Notes under the pieces: generated by a model
The model's input: only the letters and a program-made list of their open reading frames with translations
Databases searched by the model: none
Told to the model about the DNA's origin: nothing
In this document: piece after piece, positions 44,123 through 54,500 of the stretch
Layout of the letters: each line of letters starts with the position of its first letter
Numbering within the stretch: the stretch's first letter is position 1
NCBI GenBank assembly: GCA_022449545.1
Contig: JAKUPN010000001.1
Span: forward strand, 309,843-373,842
From: Alphaproteobacteria bacterium
GTDB taxonomy: Bacteria > Pseudomonadota > Alphaproteobacteria > UBA6615
Length of the DNA: 64,000 nt
Direction: 5' to 3'
Translations under genes and position numbers: made by a program

Positions 44123-44752
44123 TTAGCTATGTGAAAAAATATCTGCTTCCATCCAACCAGCCAAATCTAGTTCGGCTCGATAGGGTAAAAATTCAAAACA
44201 TCTCTCAGCAAGGTCCAATCGATCTTGCCTAAGTAAGAGCGCATCTAATTTATCTTTTATATCATGCAAAAACAAAACATCACTAGCAGCATATTCTAAC
44301 TGCTGTTCACTTAGCTGATCAGCTCCCCAATCAGAAGTCTGCTGTTGCTTAGAAAGCTCAACTCCTAACAAATCACGGCATAAATCTTTTAAACCATGCC
44401 GATCGGTAAAGGTACGTACTAGCTTTGAAGCTATTTTTGTGCAGTAAACAGGCTGACACATTACGCCCAAGTCCCTCTTCAATACTGCCAAATCAAAACG
44501 ACCATAATGAAATAGCTTCAAACAGCTTGTATCATTTAATATTGCTTTTAAATTTGGTGCAGAATAAGAGTCTTGCTCTCCAGATTCAAACTGAACTAGA
44601 TGAGCACAACCATCCCCACTAGACATTTGAACCAAACAAAGACGATCACGAACTAAATTAAGCCCGAGTGTCTCAGTATCAATAGCAATTACCTTTCCAA
44701 GATCAACATCATCAGGAATGTCATTTTTGTAAAGCTTTATTTCCACTGTCAA
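44123..44752 (-). CDS. Ribonuclease D-type 3'-5' exonuclease
   Basis: This 209-residue short RNase D has the DEDDy exonuclease motifs: VIAIDTETLGL (Exo I), LFHYGRFDLAVLKRDLG (Exo II) and YAASDVLFLHDI (Exo III with Tyr). It lacks the HRDC domains of full-length E. coli RNase D, as is common for the alphaproteobacterial copy located upstream of kdsD. It probably trims tRNA or other RNA 3' ends. It is the first gene of the minus-strand rnd-kdsD-lptCAB run and diverges from the NDUFA9-like gene across 201 nt. Confidence 0.92.
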   Translation of the reverse strand: MTVEIKLYKNDIPDDVDLGKVIAIDTETLGLNLVRDRLCLVQMSSGDGCAHLVQFESGEQDSYSAPNLKAILNDTSCLKLFHYGRFDLAVLKRDLGVMCQPVYCTKIASKLVRTFTDRHGLKDLCRDLLGVELSKQQQTSDWGADQLSEQQLEYAASDVLFLHDIKDKLDALLLRQDRLDLAERCFEFLPYRAELDLAGWMEADIFSHS

Positions 44753-44953
44753 ATCTCTCTATTTATTTAATGCTTTCTTGAGCCTTACCATAAATTCATA
44801 GGATTAGGTAATATTTGCCACTTAACATTGTCAATCCGAATAATACATTTGTGACCTTGGCAATATCGTCAAACAAGAGTTATAGATAGCAAGTTAAGGC
44901 TTGTTATTTTCTAACCCATAAGTCAACGATTAAAAAAATGAAAGCCAGTAGTA

Positions 44954-45904
44954 ATGAAACAAGAGCGTATTACAGTAATTGGTGGTTCAGGCTTCCTAGG
45001 CCGATATATAGTCGAGCTACTCGCAGATCAAGGGGCAGTTGTTAAGGTTGCTGTACGCGATATAGAAAAAGCAAAATTTCTTAAGCCACTAGGCCAAGTA
45101 GGCCAAGTAACTCCAATTCGAATAAATATCCGTGATGAATCGAGTTTAAAACAAATGGTTCAGGAAACAGATAAAATTATTTACCTTGTCGGGATTTTGT
45201 ATGAAAAACGAAATCAAACTTTTCAATCTGTCCATATTGATGCCCTGGACGTATTAGGAGAGCTTTCCAAAAAAGAAGGCGTAAGAAGCTTTTCATTAGT
45301 TTCAGCTTTAGGGGCAAATGTTGAAGCAAAATCAAAATATCTTAGTTCGAAAGGTAAAGGAGAATTAAAGCTAACTCAAAATTACCCAGAGGCTACGATA
45401 TTTAAACCTTCAGTTTTATTTGGTGCCGAAGATAAGTTCTTCAATTTATTCGCTAGCCTATTACGAATGACACCTATGCTCCCACTCTACGGTGGTGGGA
45501 AGACGTTATTCCAACCAGTTTATGTCAGCGACGTCGCTAGAGCTATTGTAAATTCGATCGATGACAAATCAACATATGGCAATACTTACGAGCTAGGAGG
45601 CCCCACCATATATACATACACTGAATTGATGGAAGTGATTTTACGTTATACCAATCGCAATCGACTTTTGCTACCAGTTCCATTTAAAGTGGGGGATTTA
45701 CAGGCAGCGCTAGTAGAGTTGCTGCCCAAACCAATACTAACTAGAGATCAAATGATTTCTCTTAGAGTTAATAATGTTGTTCATGAAGACGCCCTAAATA
45801 TAAAGAAATTGGGTGTTGAACCCACTTCTTTAGAAACCATTCTTCCAACTTACTTAAAAAGATATCGTAAAGGCGGAAGGCTTGGCAGAAGGTCAGATTC
45901 TTAA
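44954..45904 (+). CDS. NDUFA9-like complex I assembly/accessory SDR protein
   Basis: This 316-residue atypical short-chain dehydrogenase has the NAD(P)-binding motif VIGGSGFLGRYIVELL. Segments IYLVGILYEKRNQTF, FKPSVLFGAEDKFFNLF and TLFQPVYVSDVARAIV match the NDUFA9/39-kDa subunit group found in alphaproteobacteria and mitochondria. These bind NADPH without clear catalysis and support complex I. No nuo genes are nearby. It converges with uppP, overlapping 4 nt at the stops. Confidence 0.9.
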   Translation: MKQERITVIGGSGFLGRYIVELLADQGAVVKVAVRDIEKAKFLKPLGQVGQVTPIRINIRDESSLKQMVQETDKIIYLVGILYEKRNQTFQSVHIDALDVLGELSKKEGVRSFSLVSALGANVEAKSKYLSSKGKGELKLTQNYPEATIFKPSVLFGAEDKFFNLFASLLRMTPMLPLYGGGKTLFQPVYVSDVARAIVNSIDDKSTYGNTYELGGPTIYTYTELMEVILRYTNRNRLLLPVPFKVGDLQAALVELLPKPILTRDQMISLRVNNVVHEDALNIKKLGVEPTSLETILPTYLKRYRKGGRLGRRSDS

Positions 45905-46701
45905 GCCCAATAAATCCAAAATAGGATGGCCCCCCCCATTAATAATCTGTAGACGATGAAAGGCAAAAAACTGGCAGTTCTAAGCCACCTCAGAAGCAAA
46001 TGTATCGCCCCTAAAGCGGTAAGAAAAGCTAGTACGCCTGCAACGATTGCCTCAGTCCAAACAAAAGTATTGGTTGAATTTAGTAAGTCAACAAAAACTA
46101 AAAACCCTGCTCCTGCTACTGCCGGAATTGATAATAACATTGAAAAGCGAGTAGCCTCAGAACGTTCAAAACCTAGGGCTCTAGCAGCAGTTATTGTTAC
46201 TCCAGCTCGACTGGTGCCAGGAATCAATGCAAAGATTTCAGCAACCCCAATTATTAAGGAATCACTTAGCTTAAGGTGTTTTAGTTTTTGTATTGTCATA
46301 CCATAGCGGTCAGCCCAAAATAAAAGTATCCCAAATACAATTGACATCCATCCTACTACCTCCAGCCCTCTTAGATTACCGTCAATAAATTCACGTCCTA
46401 TCAATCCAACCAAAAAAATAGGTATTGTTGCTATTCCAACATAAATCCCAAGTTGGGCGTATTCATTATTTCTGCCACCAAGAAGCCTTATCAAACCACT
46501 AGCTATTTTTGTAATATCTTTCAAAAAATAAATTATTACCGCAAAAAGAGTTCCTACATGAACTGAAACGTCAATCGCGAGGGTACTTCCTTGTATCCCT
46601 AATATTTCAGCAGCAGCGCGAAGGTGACCTGAAGAGCTTACAGGTAAAAATTCCGTGATACCTTGTAAACAAGCCAAAATAGATATTTCTATAGCGCCCA
46701 T
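45901..46701 (-). CDS. uppP: Undecaprenyl-diphosphatase UppP (BacA)
   Basis: UppP recycles the C55-PP carrier by removing a phosphate in the inner membrane. The 266-residue polytopic protein has QGITEFLPVSSSGHL near residue 13 and FALIPGTSRAGVTI near 160, the two catalytic signatures, with about 8 hydrophobic helices. Length fits the family. It converges with the NDUFA9-like gene. The 177-nt A+T-rich gap on its 5' side shows no recognisable element. Confidence 0.96.
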   Translation of the reverse strand: MGAIEISILACLQGITEFLPVSSSGHLRAAAEILGIQGSTLAIDVSVHVGTLFAVIIYFLKDITKIASGLIRLLGGRNNEYAQLGIYVGIATIPIFLVGLIGREFIDGNLRGLEVVGWMSIVFGILLFWADRYGMTIQKLKHLKLSDSLIIGVAEIFALIPGTSRAGVTITAARALGFERSEATRFSMLLSIPAVAGAGFLVFVDLLNSTNTFVWTEAIVAGVLAFLTALGAIHLLLRWLRTASFLPFIVYRLLMGGAILFWIYWA

Positions 46702-46878
46702 AAAATTCTATTTCCGTTTATTTGTGCTATGTAAAAATTAGTAATAATAAATTATATTTCTAACTAACCTCGATAAATTTCATAATTGCTCATACCAAAT
46801 TTGTTATTTTTAAGTAAGCTCATAAATAAATTTTAAAAATGTTAACATCGCTAATAACAATAATTTGAGGAAAGTTCT

Positions 46879-47856
46879 ATGGCTGATGAAACCAAAGATA
46901 AAAAAAACATCTGGATTGATAAAGTCCACCCTCAACAGGCCGCAGCTTTAAAGAAAAATATAGAAATAGTGGAAAGCTTGGGAGGAGCTGGTGAAACCCT
47001 CTATGAAATTAGAGAAAGCACAAATAAAGCTCGATCTATCTGGAATAAGGGCGGCCCCGATATGGATGTCCAGCAGGACAAAAGCATTGCTGGCCCGTTC
47101 CGAGACGTCCCAATGCGCCTTTATAAGTGGAAAAACAAACCTAATTTACCTATTTTTTTATATTTGCATGGAGGAGGGTTTAAATTAGGAAATCAATTAT
47201 CTAACGACAGGCAAATGAGAGAAATAGCTAAAGAATGGGGGGGAGCAGTCATCAGTTGCGATTACGTCCACGTGCCTGAACACTCTTTTCCCGATCCAGT
47301 TATTGAAATCACAGCAGTTGTTGAGTGGTTGTCAAAAGAGGCAAAGGGCTGGGGTTTGGACGGTAATTCAATCGTGATTGGGGGTGCCTCCGCTGGTGCC
47401 AGTGTATCATTTGGGGTTGCTTTTGAGCTTTGCACTCGAAGACCTAATCTAATAAAAGGGGTCGTTTCCATATACGGTGTTCTTGATGACAACTTAAACT
47501 CGGATTCCATGAATGAGCTTGGAAATGGAGATTTCATCTTTGATGTTAATTACGTCAGTCAGGTATACTCTGACTATGTTCAAAGTTCCGATAGGAATGA
47601 TCCCAGAGCTTTCGCCGTAAAAGGAGACGTGACCAGTTTGCCTAGCGCCTTCATTGCAGCAGCTGAGTTAGATCCAATTCGTGATGATTCTATAAAGTTA
47701 GCCAAAATAATGGAAGAAAAAGGACATCCTCATTATCTTAAAATTTATCCAGGCGTTATGCATACATTTTTCACTCAATCGAATATGATTGATCAAGCAA
47801 AGATTTGTATTAGTGATATATGTGATTATTTACATGAAACAATCGGTACGGGCTAG
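46879..47856 (+). CDS. Alpha/beta hydrolase (HSL / acetyl-esterase family)
   Basis: This 325-residue esterase of the hormone-sensitive-lipase group has the oxyanion motif LYLHGGGFKLG near residue 96, the nucleophile elbow IGGASAGASVSFG, and probable acid and base in AELDPIRDD and GVMHTF. No signal peptide. A good SD (GAGGAAAG) precedes the ATG. Substrates of this family are short acyl esters; nothing narrows it here. It precedes a GST gene by 43 nt and may be co-transcribed with it. Confidence 0.9.
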   Translation: MADETKDKKNIWIDKVHPQQAAALKKNIEIVESLGGAGETLYEIRESTNKARSIWNKGGPDMDVQQDKSIAGPFRDVPMRLYKWKNKPNLPIFLYLHGGGFKLGNQLSNDRQMREIAKEWGGAVISCDYVHVPEHSFPDPVIEITAVVEWLSKEAKGWGLDGNSIVIGGASAGASVSFGVAFELCTRRPNLIKGVVSIYGVLDDNLNSDSMNELGNGDFIFDVNYVSQVYSDYVQSSDRNDPRAFAVKGDVTSLPSAFIAAAELDPIRDDSIKLAKIMEEKGHPHYLKIYPGVMHTFFTQSNMIDQAKICISDICDYLHETIGTG

Positions 47857-47899
47857 ACCTCTAAAAACTAAAAATTCAATAACCTGATGTTTATATAAA

Positions 47900-48580
47900 A
47901 TGTGGACACTATACCACCTTTGGCTCTGCCCCTTTTCACGTAAGGTACGTATAGCCCTAGGAGAAAAAAAACTAAACTACGACTTGGTAGTGGAAAAATC
48001 ATGGGAACGCCGGGAAGCATTCTTGGCCCTAAATCCAGCAGGTGAAGTGCCAGTACTTTTAGAAATAACAGATGAAGGCTCTAACAATGTTTTTGCCGAT
48101 TCAAACGCCATATGTGAGTATCTTGAAGACGAGCACCCTGAGCCTCCTCTGATAGCAGGAAGTGCATCCGAGCGAGCGGAAATAAGGAGACTTATAGCTT
48201 GGTTCGACCTTAAGTTTCATAGAGAAGTAACCAAGAATCTGGTCGACGAAAAAATAAATAAACGATTTCTCGGCTTAGGAGCACCTTCCTCAATGGCCAT
48301 ACGAGCCGGTCACTCAAATATTACTACCCACTTGTCTTATATCGAATATCTTATGACCCGACGCAACTGGTTAGCAGGAAAACAATTTTCTCTGGCTGAT
48401 GTTTCAGCAGCAGCGCATTTATCATGTCTCGATTATATTAACGATGTTCCTTGGGAAGATTATCCAGAAGCCAAGTCATGGTACTCACGTTTGAAATCCC
48501 GTCCAAGCCTAAGATCTCTTCTTGCTGATCGTATTCCTGGCGTGCCGCCGCCAAAACACTATGCTAACCTTGACTTCTAA
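47900..48580 (+). CDS. Glutathione S-transferase
   Basis: This 226-residue GST has LYHLWLCPFSRKVRIALGEK at the N-terminus, with a CPFS motif offering a Cys active site (beta/omega-like), then NPAGEVPVLL and FADSNAICEYLEDEHP for the glutathione site. WLAGKQFSLADVSAAAHL lies in the C-terminal helical domain. The substrate is unknown. The next gene starts 4 nt after its stop, so it is part of an operon with the epimerase. Confidence 0.92.
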   Translation: MWTLYHLWLCPFSRKVRIALGEKKLNYDLVVEKSWERREAFLALNPAGEVPVLLEITDEGSNNVFADSNAICEYLEDEHPEPPLIAGSASERAEIRRLIAWFDLKFHREVTKNLVDEKINKRFLGLGAPSSMAIRAGHSNITTHLSYIEYLMTRRNWLAGKQFSLADVSAAAHLSCLDYINDVPWEDYPEAKSWYSRLKSRPSLRSLLADRIPGVPPPKHYANLDF

Positions 48581-48584
48581 ATAG

Positions 48585-49469
48585 ATGTCTAATGCTGAAA
48601 CTTTATTTTGCTTTGGTTTTGGGTATACTGCTAAGGCTCTTTCAAACACCATCAGATTAAAAGGATGGTCGGTTCGAGGAACAACTCGCCGCAAAATAAA
48701 ACAAGATGTTTCTAGCGATGAAATGTTTTTTTTCGATCGCAATAAGCCACTAAGTAATCCAGATAAAGCCCTAAAAGGAATGACGCATTTACTTATCTCC
48801 ATACCTCCAGACTCGATTGGGGATCCAGTAATCGATCATCACAAAATAGATTTAGTCTCTCAAATGGAAAACCTTAGATGGGTTGGATACCTCTCAACAA
48901 CAGGGGTGTATGGCGATCAAGGAGGTGGTTACGTTGATGAAAACACTGAACGAAACCCTAAATCAATTCGCAGCCAAAGAAGAGCAAATATAGAAGATGA
49001 ATGGTATGGCTTGTGGAAACACAATAGGTTGCCTGTTCACTTGTTTCGGTTGTCAGGAATATATGGGCCAGGACGTAATACATTTGAAGTTTTAAAAAAA
49101 GGATTAAAAGAACAAGTTATGAAGCAAGGACAAGTTTTCAACCGCATTCACATACAAGATATTGTCAATACTCTCCTCGCATCAATGAACCAACCAAATC
49201 CCGGAGGAATCTATAACCTATCTGATGACGAACCAGCATCAACACAAGAGGTTATTGCATACGCCTGCAATTTATTAGGAAAAGAAATACCACCAACTGT
49301 TCCCTACGAAAAAGCAAAAATCTCAGAGATGGCAAAAAGTTTTTACGAAGAAAACAAAAGAGTTAAAAATGACTTAATAAAACAAGAGTTGGGGGTTACT
49401 CTTGCCTATCCTAATTATCGATTGGGTCTTCAGGCTTTATTTAATGAAGAAAATATTAACATCACTTAA
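48585..49469 (+). CDS. NAD-dependent epimerase/dehydratase-like protein (YeeZ-type)
   Basis: This 294-residue extended SDR-like protein starts with FCFGFGYTAKALSNTIRLKGW, a GxGxxA variant of the nucleotide-binding motif, as in the YeeZ group. YLSTTGVYGDQGGGYVDE and LFRLSGIYGPGRNTFEVL are conserved. The usual YxxxK motif is not evident (RRANIEDEWYG instead), so it may bind nucleotide without classical SDR chemistry. It lies 4 nt after the GST. Its stop overlaps the next convergent hydrolase by 8 nt. Confidence 0.85.
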   Translation: MSNAETLFCFGFGYTAKALSNTIRLKGWSVRGTTRRKIKQDVSSDEMFFFDRNKPLSNPDKALKGMTHLLISIPPDSIGDPVIDHHKIDLVSQMENLRWVGYLSTTGVYGDQGGGYVDENTERNPKSIRSQRRANIEDEWYGLWKHNRLPVHLFRLSGIYGPGRNTFEVLKKGLKEQVMKQGQVFNRIHIQDIVNTLLASMNQPNPGGIYNLSDDEPASTQEVIAYACNLLGKEIPPTVPYEKAKISEMAKSFYEENKRVKNDLIKQELGVTLAYPNYRLGLQALFNEENINIT

Positions 49470-50259
49470 TTTTTTGGATTCTATTCTTTATCACAGATAT
49501 AATTCTTCGTAAGTTATCTTTATTAGATAGCCTGTGGTCTCCCCCTTTTATTAGAATTAACTCAACGTCATCGGAAGTAATCATCTCCATTAATTTTAAA
49601 GACTGCGACCATGGAACATCTTTATCAGCCTGACCGTGAATAAGTGACACAGGAATATTAAGTTTTATTAAAGAATTAAGTATTCTGTTCCTATTTCCAT
49701 CTTCAATCATTTCTTTTGTTATTATATAAGGTTGATCTGAGTACTCTGATTCTATCTCGCAAAATCCAAACTCAGATAAATTTGACATTAAATTTGGCCC
49801 TAAAATCTCTGGTAGTAAATCGTAAGTAAAATCTGGTGCTGCTCCAACCCCAATCAGAGCTGCCACCTTCTGCTTAGACCCAGACTTCTCTAATTTATCG
49901 GCAACCCTAATCATTACCCAGCTACCCATTGATGAACCAACAAGCACTAGGGAGCCATTAAACCCTCTTACAGTTTTACGAACGTGCCCGATTATCTCAA
50001 GCGAATCTTCTGTCCATCGACTTATAGTCCCATCTCGTATATCACCTTCAGACAAACCATGTCCCGAATAGTCAAATCGTAAAAACGAATAACCCTCGGC
50101 TATCGCCCATTTTTCTATTACAGTTGCCTTTTCTCCATTCATATCAGACATAAACCCTCCAAGAAAAACAATTCCCAATTCCTGGTTAGGCGAACCCTGT
50201 GAGACAGCAAATGCTAATTTTATGCCTTCACTTGTCGTGATATAATTTATTTCAGTCAT
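49462..50259 (-). CDS. Alpha/beta hydrolase
   Basis: This 265-residue serine hydrolase has the nucleophile elbow LVGSSMGSWVMI, the upstream FLRFDYSGHGLSEGD segment, and a probable Asp/His pair in LIHGQADKDVPW and KGGDHRLS. It resembles palmitoyl-thioesterase/ABHD10-like hydrolases of alphaproteobacteria. No signal peptide is visible. It is transcribed alone on the minus strand, converging with the epimerase gene and diverging from the glycosyltransferase operon. Confidence 0.88.
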   Translation of the reverse strand: MTEINYITTSEGIKLAFAVSQGSPNQELGIVFLGGFMSDMNGEKATVIEKWAIAEGYSFLRFDYSGHGLSEGDIRDGTISRWTEDSLEIIGHVRKTVRGFNGSLVLVGSSMGSWVMIRVADKLEKSGSKQKVAALIGVGAAPDFTYDLLPEILGPNLMSNLSEFGFCEIESEYSDQPYIITKEMIEDGNRNRILNSLIKLNIPVSLIHGQADKDVPWSQSLKLMEMITSDDVELILIKGGDHRLSNKDNLRRIISVIKNRIQKIK

Positions 50260-50334
50260 TCAAATTAATCTAATATTTAGTATAATATACAATATATTAT
50301 TCCTAACAAATCTTTAAGCCTAGGAGATACTAGT

Positions 50335-51498
50335 ATGAACCCAGTCGTTTTGCAGGTTCTGCCATCTCTTGATACGGGTGGAGGGGGCGCTGAACAAACA
50401 GCTTTCGACGTTGCTGAAGCGCTTACTAAAGAACAAACACCCGCATTTGTTACCTCGTCTGGGGGACGACTGGCTGAAGCAATTCAGCAGTTTGGGGCTA
50501 TTCATATTACTTTACCTTTAGCCAGCAAAAACCCATTTATTATATTTCTGAATGTTTTCAGATTAAAAAAAATCATTAAAAAATATAATATCAATATAAT
50601 TCATGCTCGAAGCCGCGCTCCTGCGTGGAGCTCCAAAATGGCTGCACAACTCACGGGCTGCAAGTTTTTAACAACATTCCATGGTACTTATAGTTATGGC
50701 CCAGGTGTTTTAGGAAAATTAAAGAAATACTATAATTCAGTTATGACAGACGGAGACCTAGTAATAGCTAATTCAAACTTTATAGCTGAACACCTAATTA
50801 CCCGATATAACTTATCTAAAAATAAAATACGGGTTATTCCAAGAGGCGTAGATCTAGATAAATTCACCTCTGAAAACGTTTCCTCAACAAGAGATGTAGA
50901 GTTAAAAGGACTTTGGAAGTTAAATAAGGATTCTATAATTGTAACTCTTCCTGGACGCCTTAGCAGATGGAAGGGTCAATCCCTTCTAATCGAAGCATTT
51001 TCTATTCTGAAAGATAGGGATGACAAAAATAATAATAACTTAGTATGCCTGCTTCTCGGATCAGACCAAGGCCGTTCATCGTATAGAATGGAGTTAGAAA
51101 AACTTATTGAGTCTAAAAACTTGAAGGACGTCATAAAAATCCATGGCCATTGTGATGATATGGCTGCTGCATACAGTATTACTGATATAGTTATATCTGC
51201 CTCAACTAGACCTGAAGCTTTTGGACGAGTGGTATCCGAAGCACAAGCGATGGGTTGCCAGATTGTCGCTGCAGATCATGGAGGAGCTGCTGAGCAAATA
51301 ATAAACGGAAAAACAGGCTGGCTATTTAAGCCAAATGACGCAGAGGCACTATCCACCTCCATATCCGATATTCTTTCTATGACCGAATCAGATAGGTTTG
51401 AGATAAGTCAGAAGGCTATTACTCATGTCCGCATGAAGTACACAAAAAAGGAGATGTGTTCGGCAACATTAAAAGTTTATTCTGAACTAATTTCATAA
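50335..51498 (+). CDS. Family 4 glycosyltransferase
   Basis: This 387-residue GT-B enzyme has LPSLDTGGGGAEQTAFDVAE near the N-terminus (acceptor side) and the GT4 signature VIPRGVDLDKF with LPGRLSRWKGQSLLIEAF. The C-terminal RPEAFGRVVSEAQAMGCQIV holds the E-x7-E donor motif. Paired 14 nt upstream of a GT9 enzyme, it likely acts on LPS core or another surface glycan. The GT4-GT9-thrS arrangement is recurrent in alphaproteobacteria. Confidence 0.92.
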   Translation: MNPVVLQVLPSLDTGGGGAEQTAFDVAEALTKEQTPAFVTSSGGRLAEAIQQFGAIHITLPLASKNPFIIFLNVFRLKKIIKKYNINIIHARSRAPAWSSKMAAQLTGCKFLTTFHGTYSYGPGVLGKLKKYYNSVMTDGDLVIANSNFIAEHLITRYNLSKNKIRVIPRGVDLDKFTSENVSSTRDVELKGLWKLNKDSIIVTLPGRLSRWKGQSLLIEAFSILKDRDDKNNNNLVCLLLGSDQGRSSYRMELEKLIESKNLKDVIKIHGHCDDMAAAYSITDIVISASTRPEAFGRVVSEAQAMGCQIVAADHGGAAEQIINGKTGWLFKPNDAEALSTSISDILSMTESDRFEISQKAITHVRMKYTKKEMCSATLKVYSELIS

Positions 51499-51512
51499 TA
51501 AATCATAATCTA

Positions 51513-52451
51513 ATGAAAACCTGTAAAAAAATTCATCGCGTTCTTGTTATTAAATTAGGGGCCATGGGGGATATGGTTCAGGCGACCGGCCCTTTTCAAG
51601 CGATACGTAATCACCACAGTGATTCACATATCGCACTTTTAACAACTAGTCCTTATAAAGACTTTGCTAATTCTGGTAGATGGTTTGATGAGATATTGAT
51701 AGATGAACGACCAACATGGCATCAATGGCGATCGTGGTTTGAATTAATTTTAAAAATCAAACAAGAAAAATATAATAGAATATACGATTTACAAACATCT
51801 GATCGAACAGCAATTATTTATCATTTGCTGAGTCTTTTTTATAAAGTAGATTGGTGTGGCTCTGCATCAGGATGCTCTCATTATCATGGTAACCCTAAAA
51901 GGGATTTAATGCATACATTAGAAAGACAAGCCGAACAATTATCCCTAGCCTCTGTGACTAACGTCCCCCCCCCAAACTTGAACAATATTCGCCCTGAAGG
52001 TCAAAAATTTATTTTGCCTGAACCCTACGTTTTACTAGCTCCCGGTGGCTCCTTGCATAGGCCAGAAAAAAGATGGCCAAAAAAAAATTATGCTAAGTTA
52101 GCAAAACGCTTATTAATTAGGGGAATCACACCAGTAGTAATAGGTGGTTCAGCCGAGACACAAATCGGATCAGCAATAACAGCCTATTGCCCAGGAGCAA
52201 AAGATCTAACGACAAAAACATCAATGATAGATATTATAGGTCTATCTAGAAAAGCTTCGGGCTCAGTAGGTAATGATACGGGCCCAATGCATATTATTGG
52301 TGCCACAGGTACGCCAACACTTGTGCTATTTTCTCATAGTTCGGATCCTGCTATTTGTGGACAACGTGGAGAAAATGTAAAAATACTGAGGATTGAATCT
52401 CTTGAAAAGCTTTCTGTTGATGAGGTTGAAGCAAACATGAGATTGCGTTAA
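51513..52451 (+). CDS. Family 9 glycosyltransferase (heptosyltransferase-like)
   Basis: This 312-residue GT9 enzyme has VIKLGAMGDMVQATGPFQAI at its N-terminus, LLAPGGSLHRPEKRWPKKNY in the donor domain and VGNDTGPMHIIGATGTPTLV near the C-terminus, all characteristic of ADP-heptose:LPS heptosyltransferases. Whether it uses heptose is inference. It follows the GT4 gene by 14 nt and precedes thrS by 54 nt, with thrS having its own SD (ATGGAG). Confidence 0.92.
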   Translation: MKTCKKIHRVLVIKLGAMGDMVQATGPFQAIRNHHSDSHIALLTTSPYKDFANSGRWFDEILIDERPTWHQWRSWFELILKIKQEKYNRIYDLQTSDRTAIIYHLLSLFYKVDWCGSASGCSHYHGNPKRDLMHTLERQAEQLSLASVTNVPPPNLNNIRPEGQKFILPEPYVLLAPGGSLHRPEKRWPKKNYAKLAKRLLIRGITPVVIGGSAETQIGSAITAYCPGAKDLTTKTSMIDIIGLSRKASGSVGNDTGPMHIIGATGTPTLVLFSHSSDPAICGQRGENVKILRIESLEKLSVDEVEANMRLR

Positions 52452-52505
52452 GTCCAACACTTGTATTGATAAAAATTTTTAGAGCGCCCGTATAATGGAG
52501 AAAAA

Positions 52506-54455
52506 ATGTCCGAGGCTGATATAAATAACTTAATTAAAATCACACTGCCCGATGGAAGTGAACGCGAGTTTAATGCTCCGATAACCGCCGCAATGATAGC
52601 TGCAGACATAGGGCCAGGTCTGGAAAAAGCTGCACTTGCGGTCAAAATCGATGGTCGTTTACTTGATCTATCAACAACCATAGAAAATAGCGCGTCTATT
52701 GAAATAGTTACATTAAATAGTGATGACGATACAGTTTACGATCTAATACGACATGACGCAGCTCATGTTATGGCTGAAGCTGTCCAAGAATTATTTCCTA
52801 ATACTCAAATCACTTTCGGACCTGCCATTGAAAATGGCTTTTACTATGATTTCGTTCGCGAGACACCTTTTACAAGCCATGATCTCGAGAAAATCGAAAC
52901 CCGTATGAAAGAAATAGTTAAAAGAGACGAAATTATATCAAGGGAAATATGGAAGAAAAATGAAGCCATTGAATTTTTTACTAGTGCCGGTGAGATATAT
53001 AAGGCTGAGCACATTGGTACATTGCCAGAAAACATTGAAATATCAGTTTATAGACAAGGTGATTGGCTTGACCTCTGTACTGGTCCGCACTTGCCATCAA
53101 CAGCAAAACTCGGATCAGCCTTCAAACTTATGAAAGTTTCTGGAGCATACTGGAGGGGTGATCCTACAAAACAACAATTACAAAGAATTTATGGAACAGC
53201 TTGGAGAAACACAAAAGAGCTGAAAGCCTATTTAACGCGTCTAGAGGAGGCTGAAAAACGGGATCATAGAAGATTGGGACGAGAAATGGACCTTTTTCAT
53301 GTTCAAGAAGAAGCTGTCGGTTCAGTATTCTGGCACCCAAAAGGATGGACATTATACCGGATTTGCGAACAATATATGCGTGAGAGGCTAGAAAATTCTG
53401 GATACTCGGAAGTAAAGACTCCTCAATTAGTTGATCGAGGACTTTGGGAAAAATCTGGTCATTGGGAAAAATTTCGTGAAAATATGTTCACAATCAATGA
53501 CGATGATGACCGCGTTCTAGCTGTTAAACCTATGAACTGTCCCTGCCACGTACAAATTTATAAGCAAGGCACCACTAGTTATAGAGACCTTCCTATTAGA
53601 ATGGCGGAGTTTGGTTCATGTCATAGATATGAACCATCGGGCGCTCTCCATGGAATAATGAGAGTTAGAGCCTTTACACAAGACGATGCCCATATTTTTT
53701 GTACCGAAGATCAAATTGTATCTGAAACAAAGTCTTTCTGTGATTTATTATTATTGATATATCGTGATTTTGGATTCACGGATGTGCAAGTTAAATTTGC
53801 AGACCGGCCTGAAATTCGAGCTGGCGATGATGTGACCTGGGATAGGGCTGAGCAAGCCCTGATTAAGGCAACCGACAACGCAGGGCTAGATTACTCTTCA
53901 AATCCTGGAGAGGGTGCATTTTATGGGCCAAAGCTTGAATTCATTTTAAAGGATACAATAGGTAGGGAGTGGCAATGCGGAACCCTGCAGGTCGATTTTG
54001 TATTACCTGAACGCCTAGATGCTTCATATATTGGGGAAGATGGAAATAAGCATAGACCAGTTATGCTGCACCGAGCGATTCTCGGATCATTTGAGAGATT
54101 CATAGGAATACTTATTGAACATTATGCAGGGCGTTTTCCTTTATGGTTGTCGCCAGTTCAAGCTGTGATTACGACTATAACCAATGATGCTGATGAGTAT
54201 GCAAAAAAAGTTGAGGAAGCCTGTATCGAGGCCGGCCTTAGAGTTATAAAAGATACAAGAAGTGAGAAAATTAATTATAAAATTCGTGAGCACAGTCTAG
54301 CGCATGTGCCTGTTATTATCGTCGTAGGTCAACGTGAAGCAGAAAGTGAGACAGTAAATATAAGGCGGCTTGGGTCAAAAGATCAGGAAATACTTGCTTT
54401 AACCGACGCTGTCAGCCAACTTATAGACGAGGGAAGAAGTCCCAGTGTAAGATAG
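52506..54455 (+). CDS. thrS: Threonyl-tRNA synthetase
   Basis: ThrRS charges tRNA-Thr. The 649-residue protein has the full architecture: TGS domain (about 10-70), editing/SAD domain ([16 protein letters not shown] with its HxxxH zinc-type motif; about 75-225), class II catalytic core (about 270-540, with [12 protein letters not shown] zinc site, [16 protein letters not shown] motif 2 and [19 protein letters not shown] motif 3) and the anticodon-binding domain (about 545-640). infC follows. Nothing unusual. Confidence 0.98.
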   Translation: MSEADINNLIKITLPDGSEREFNAPITAAMIAADIGPGLEKAALAVKIDGRLLDLSTTIENSASIEIVTLNSDDDTVYDLIRHDAAHVMAEAVQELFPNTQITFGPAIENGFYYDFVRETPFTSHDLEKIETRMKEIVKRDEIISREIWKKNEAIEFFTSAGEIYKAEHIGTLPENIEISVYRQGDWLDLCTGPHLPSTAKLGSAFKLMKVSGAYWRGDPTKQQLQRIYGTAWRNTKELKAYLTRLEEAEKRDHRRLGREMDLFHVQEEAVGSVFWHPKGWTLYRICEQYMRERLENSGYSEVKTPQLVDRGLWEKSGHWEKFRENMFTINDDDDRVLAVKPMNCPCHVQIYKQGTTSYRDLPIRMAEFGSCHRYEPSGALHGIMRVRAFTQDDAHIFCTEDQIVSETKSFCDLLLLIYRDFGFTDVQVKFADRPEIRAGDDVTWDRAEQALIKATDNAGLDYSSNPGEGAFYGPKLEFILKDTIGREWQCGTLQVDFVLPERLDASYIGEDGNKHRPVMLHRAILGSFERFIGILIEHYAGRFPLWLSPVQAVITTITNDADEYAKKVEEACIEAGLRVIKDTRSEKINYKIREHSLAHVPVIIVVGQREAESETVNIRRLGSKDQEILALTDAVSQLIDEGRSPSVR

Positions 54456-54500
54456 ACACTAATTTAAATTAAATAATATTAATTACAGGGAGATAGATAG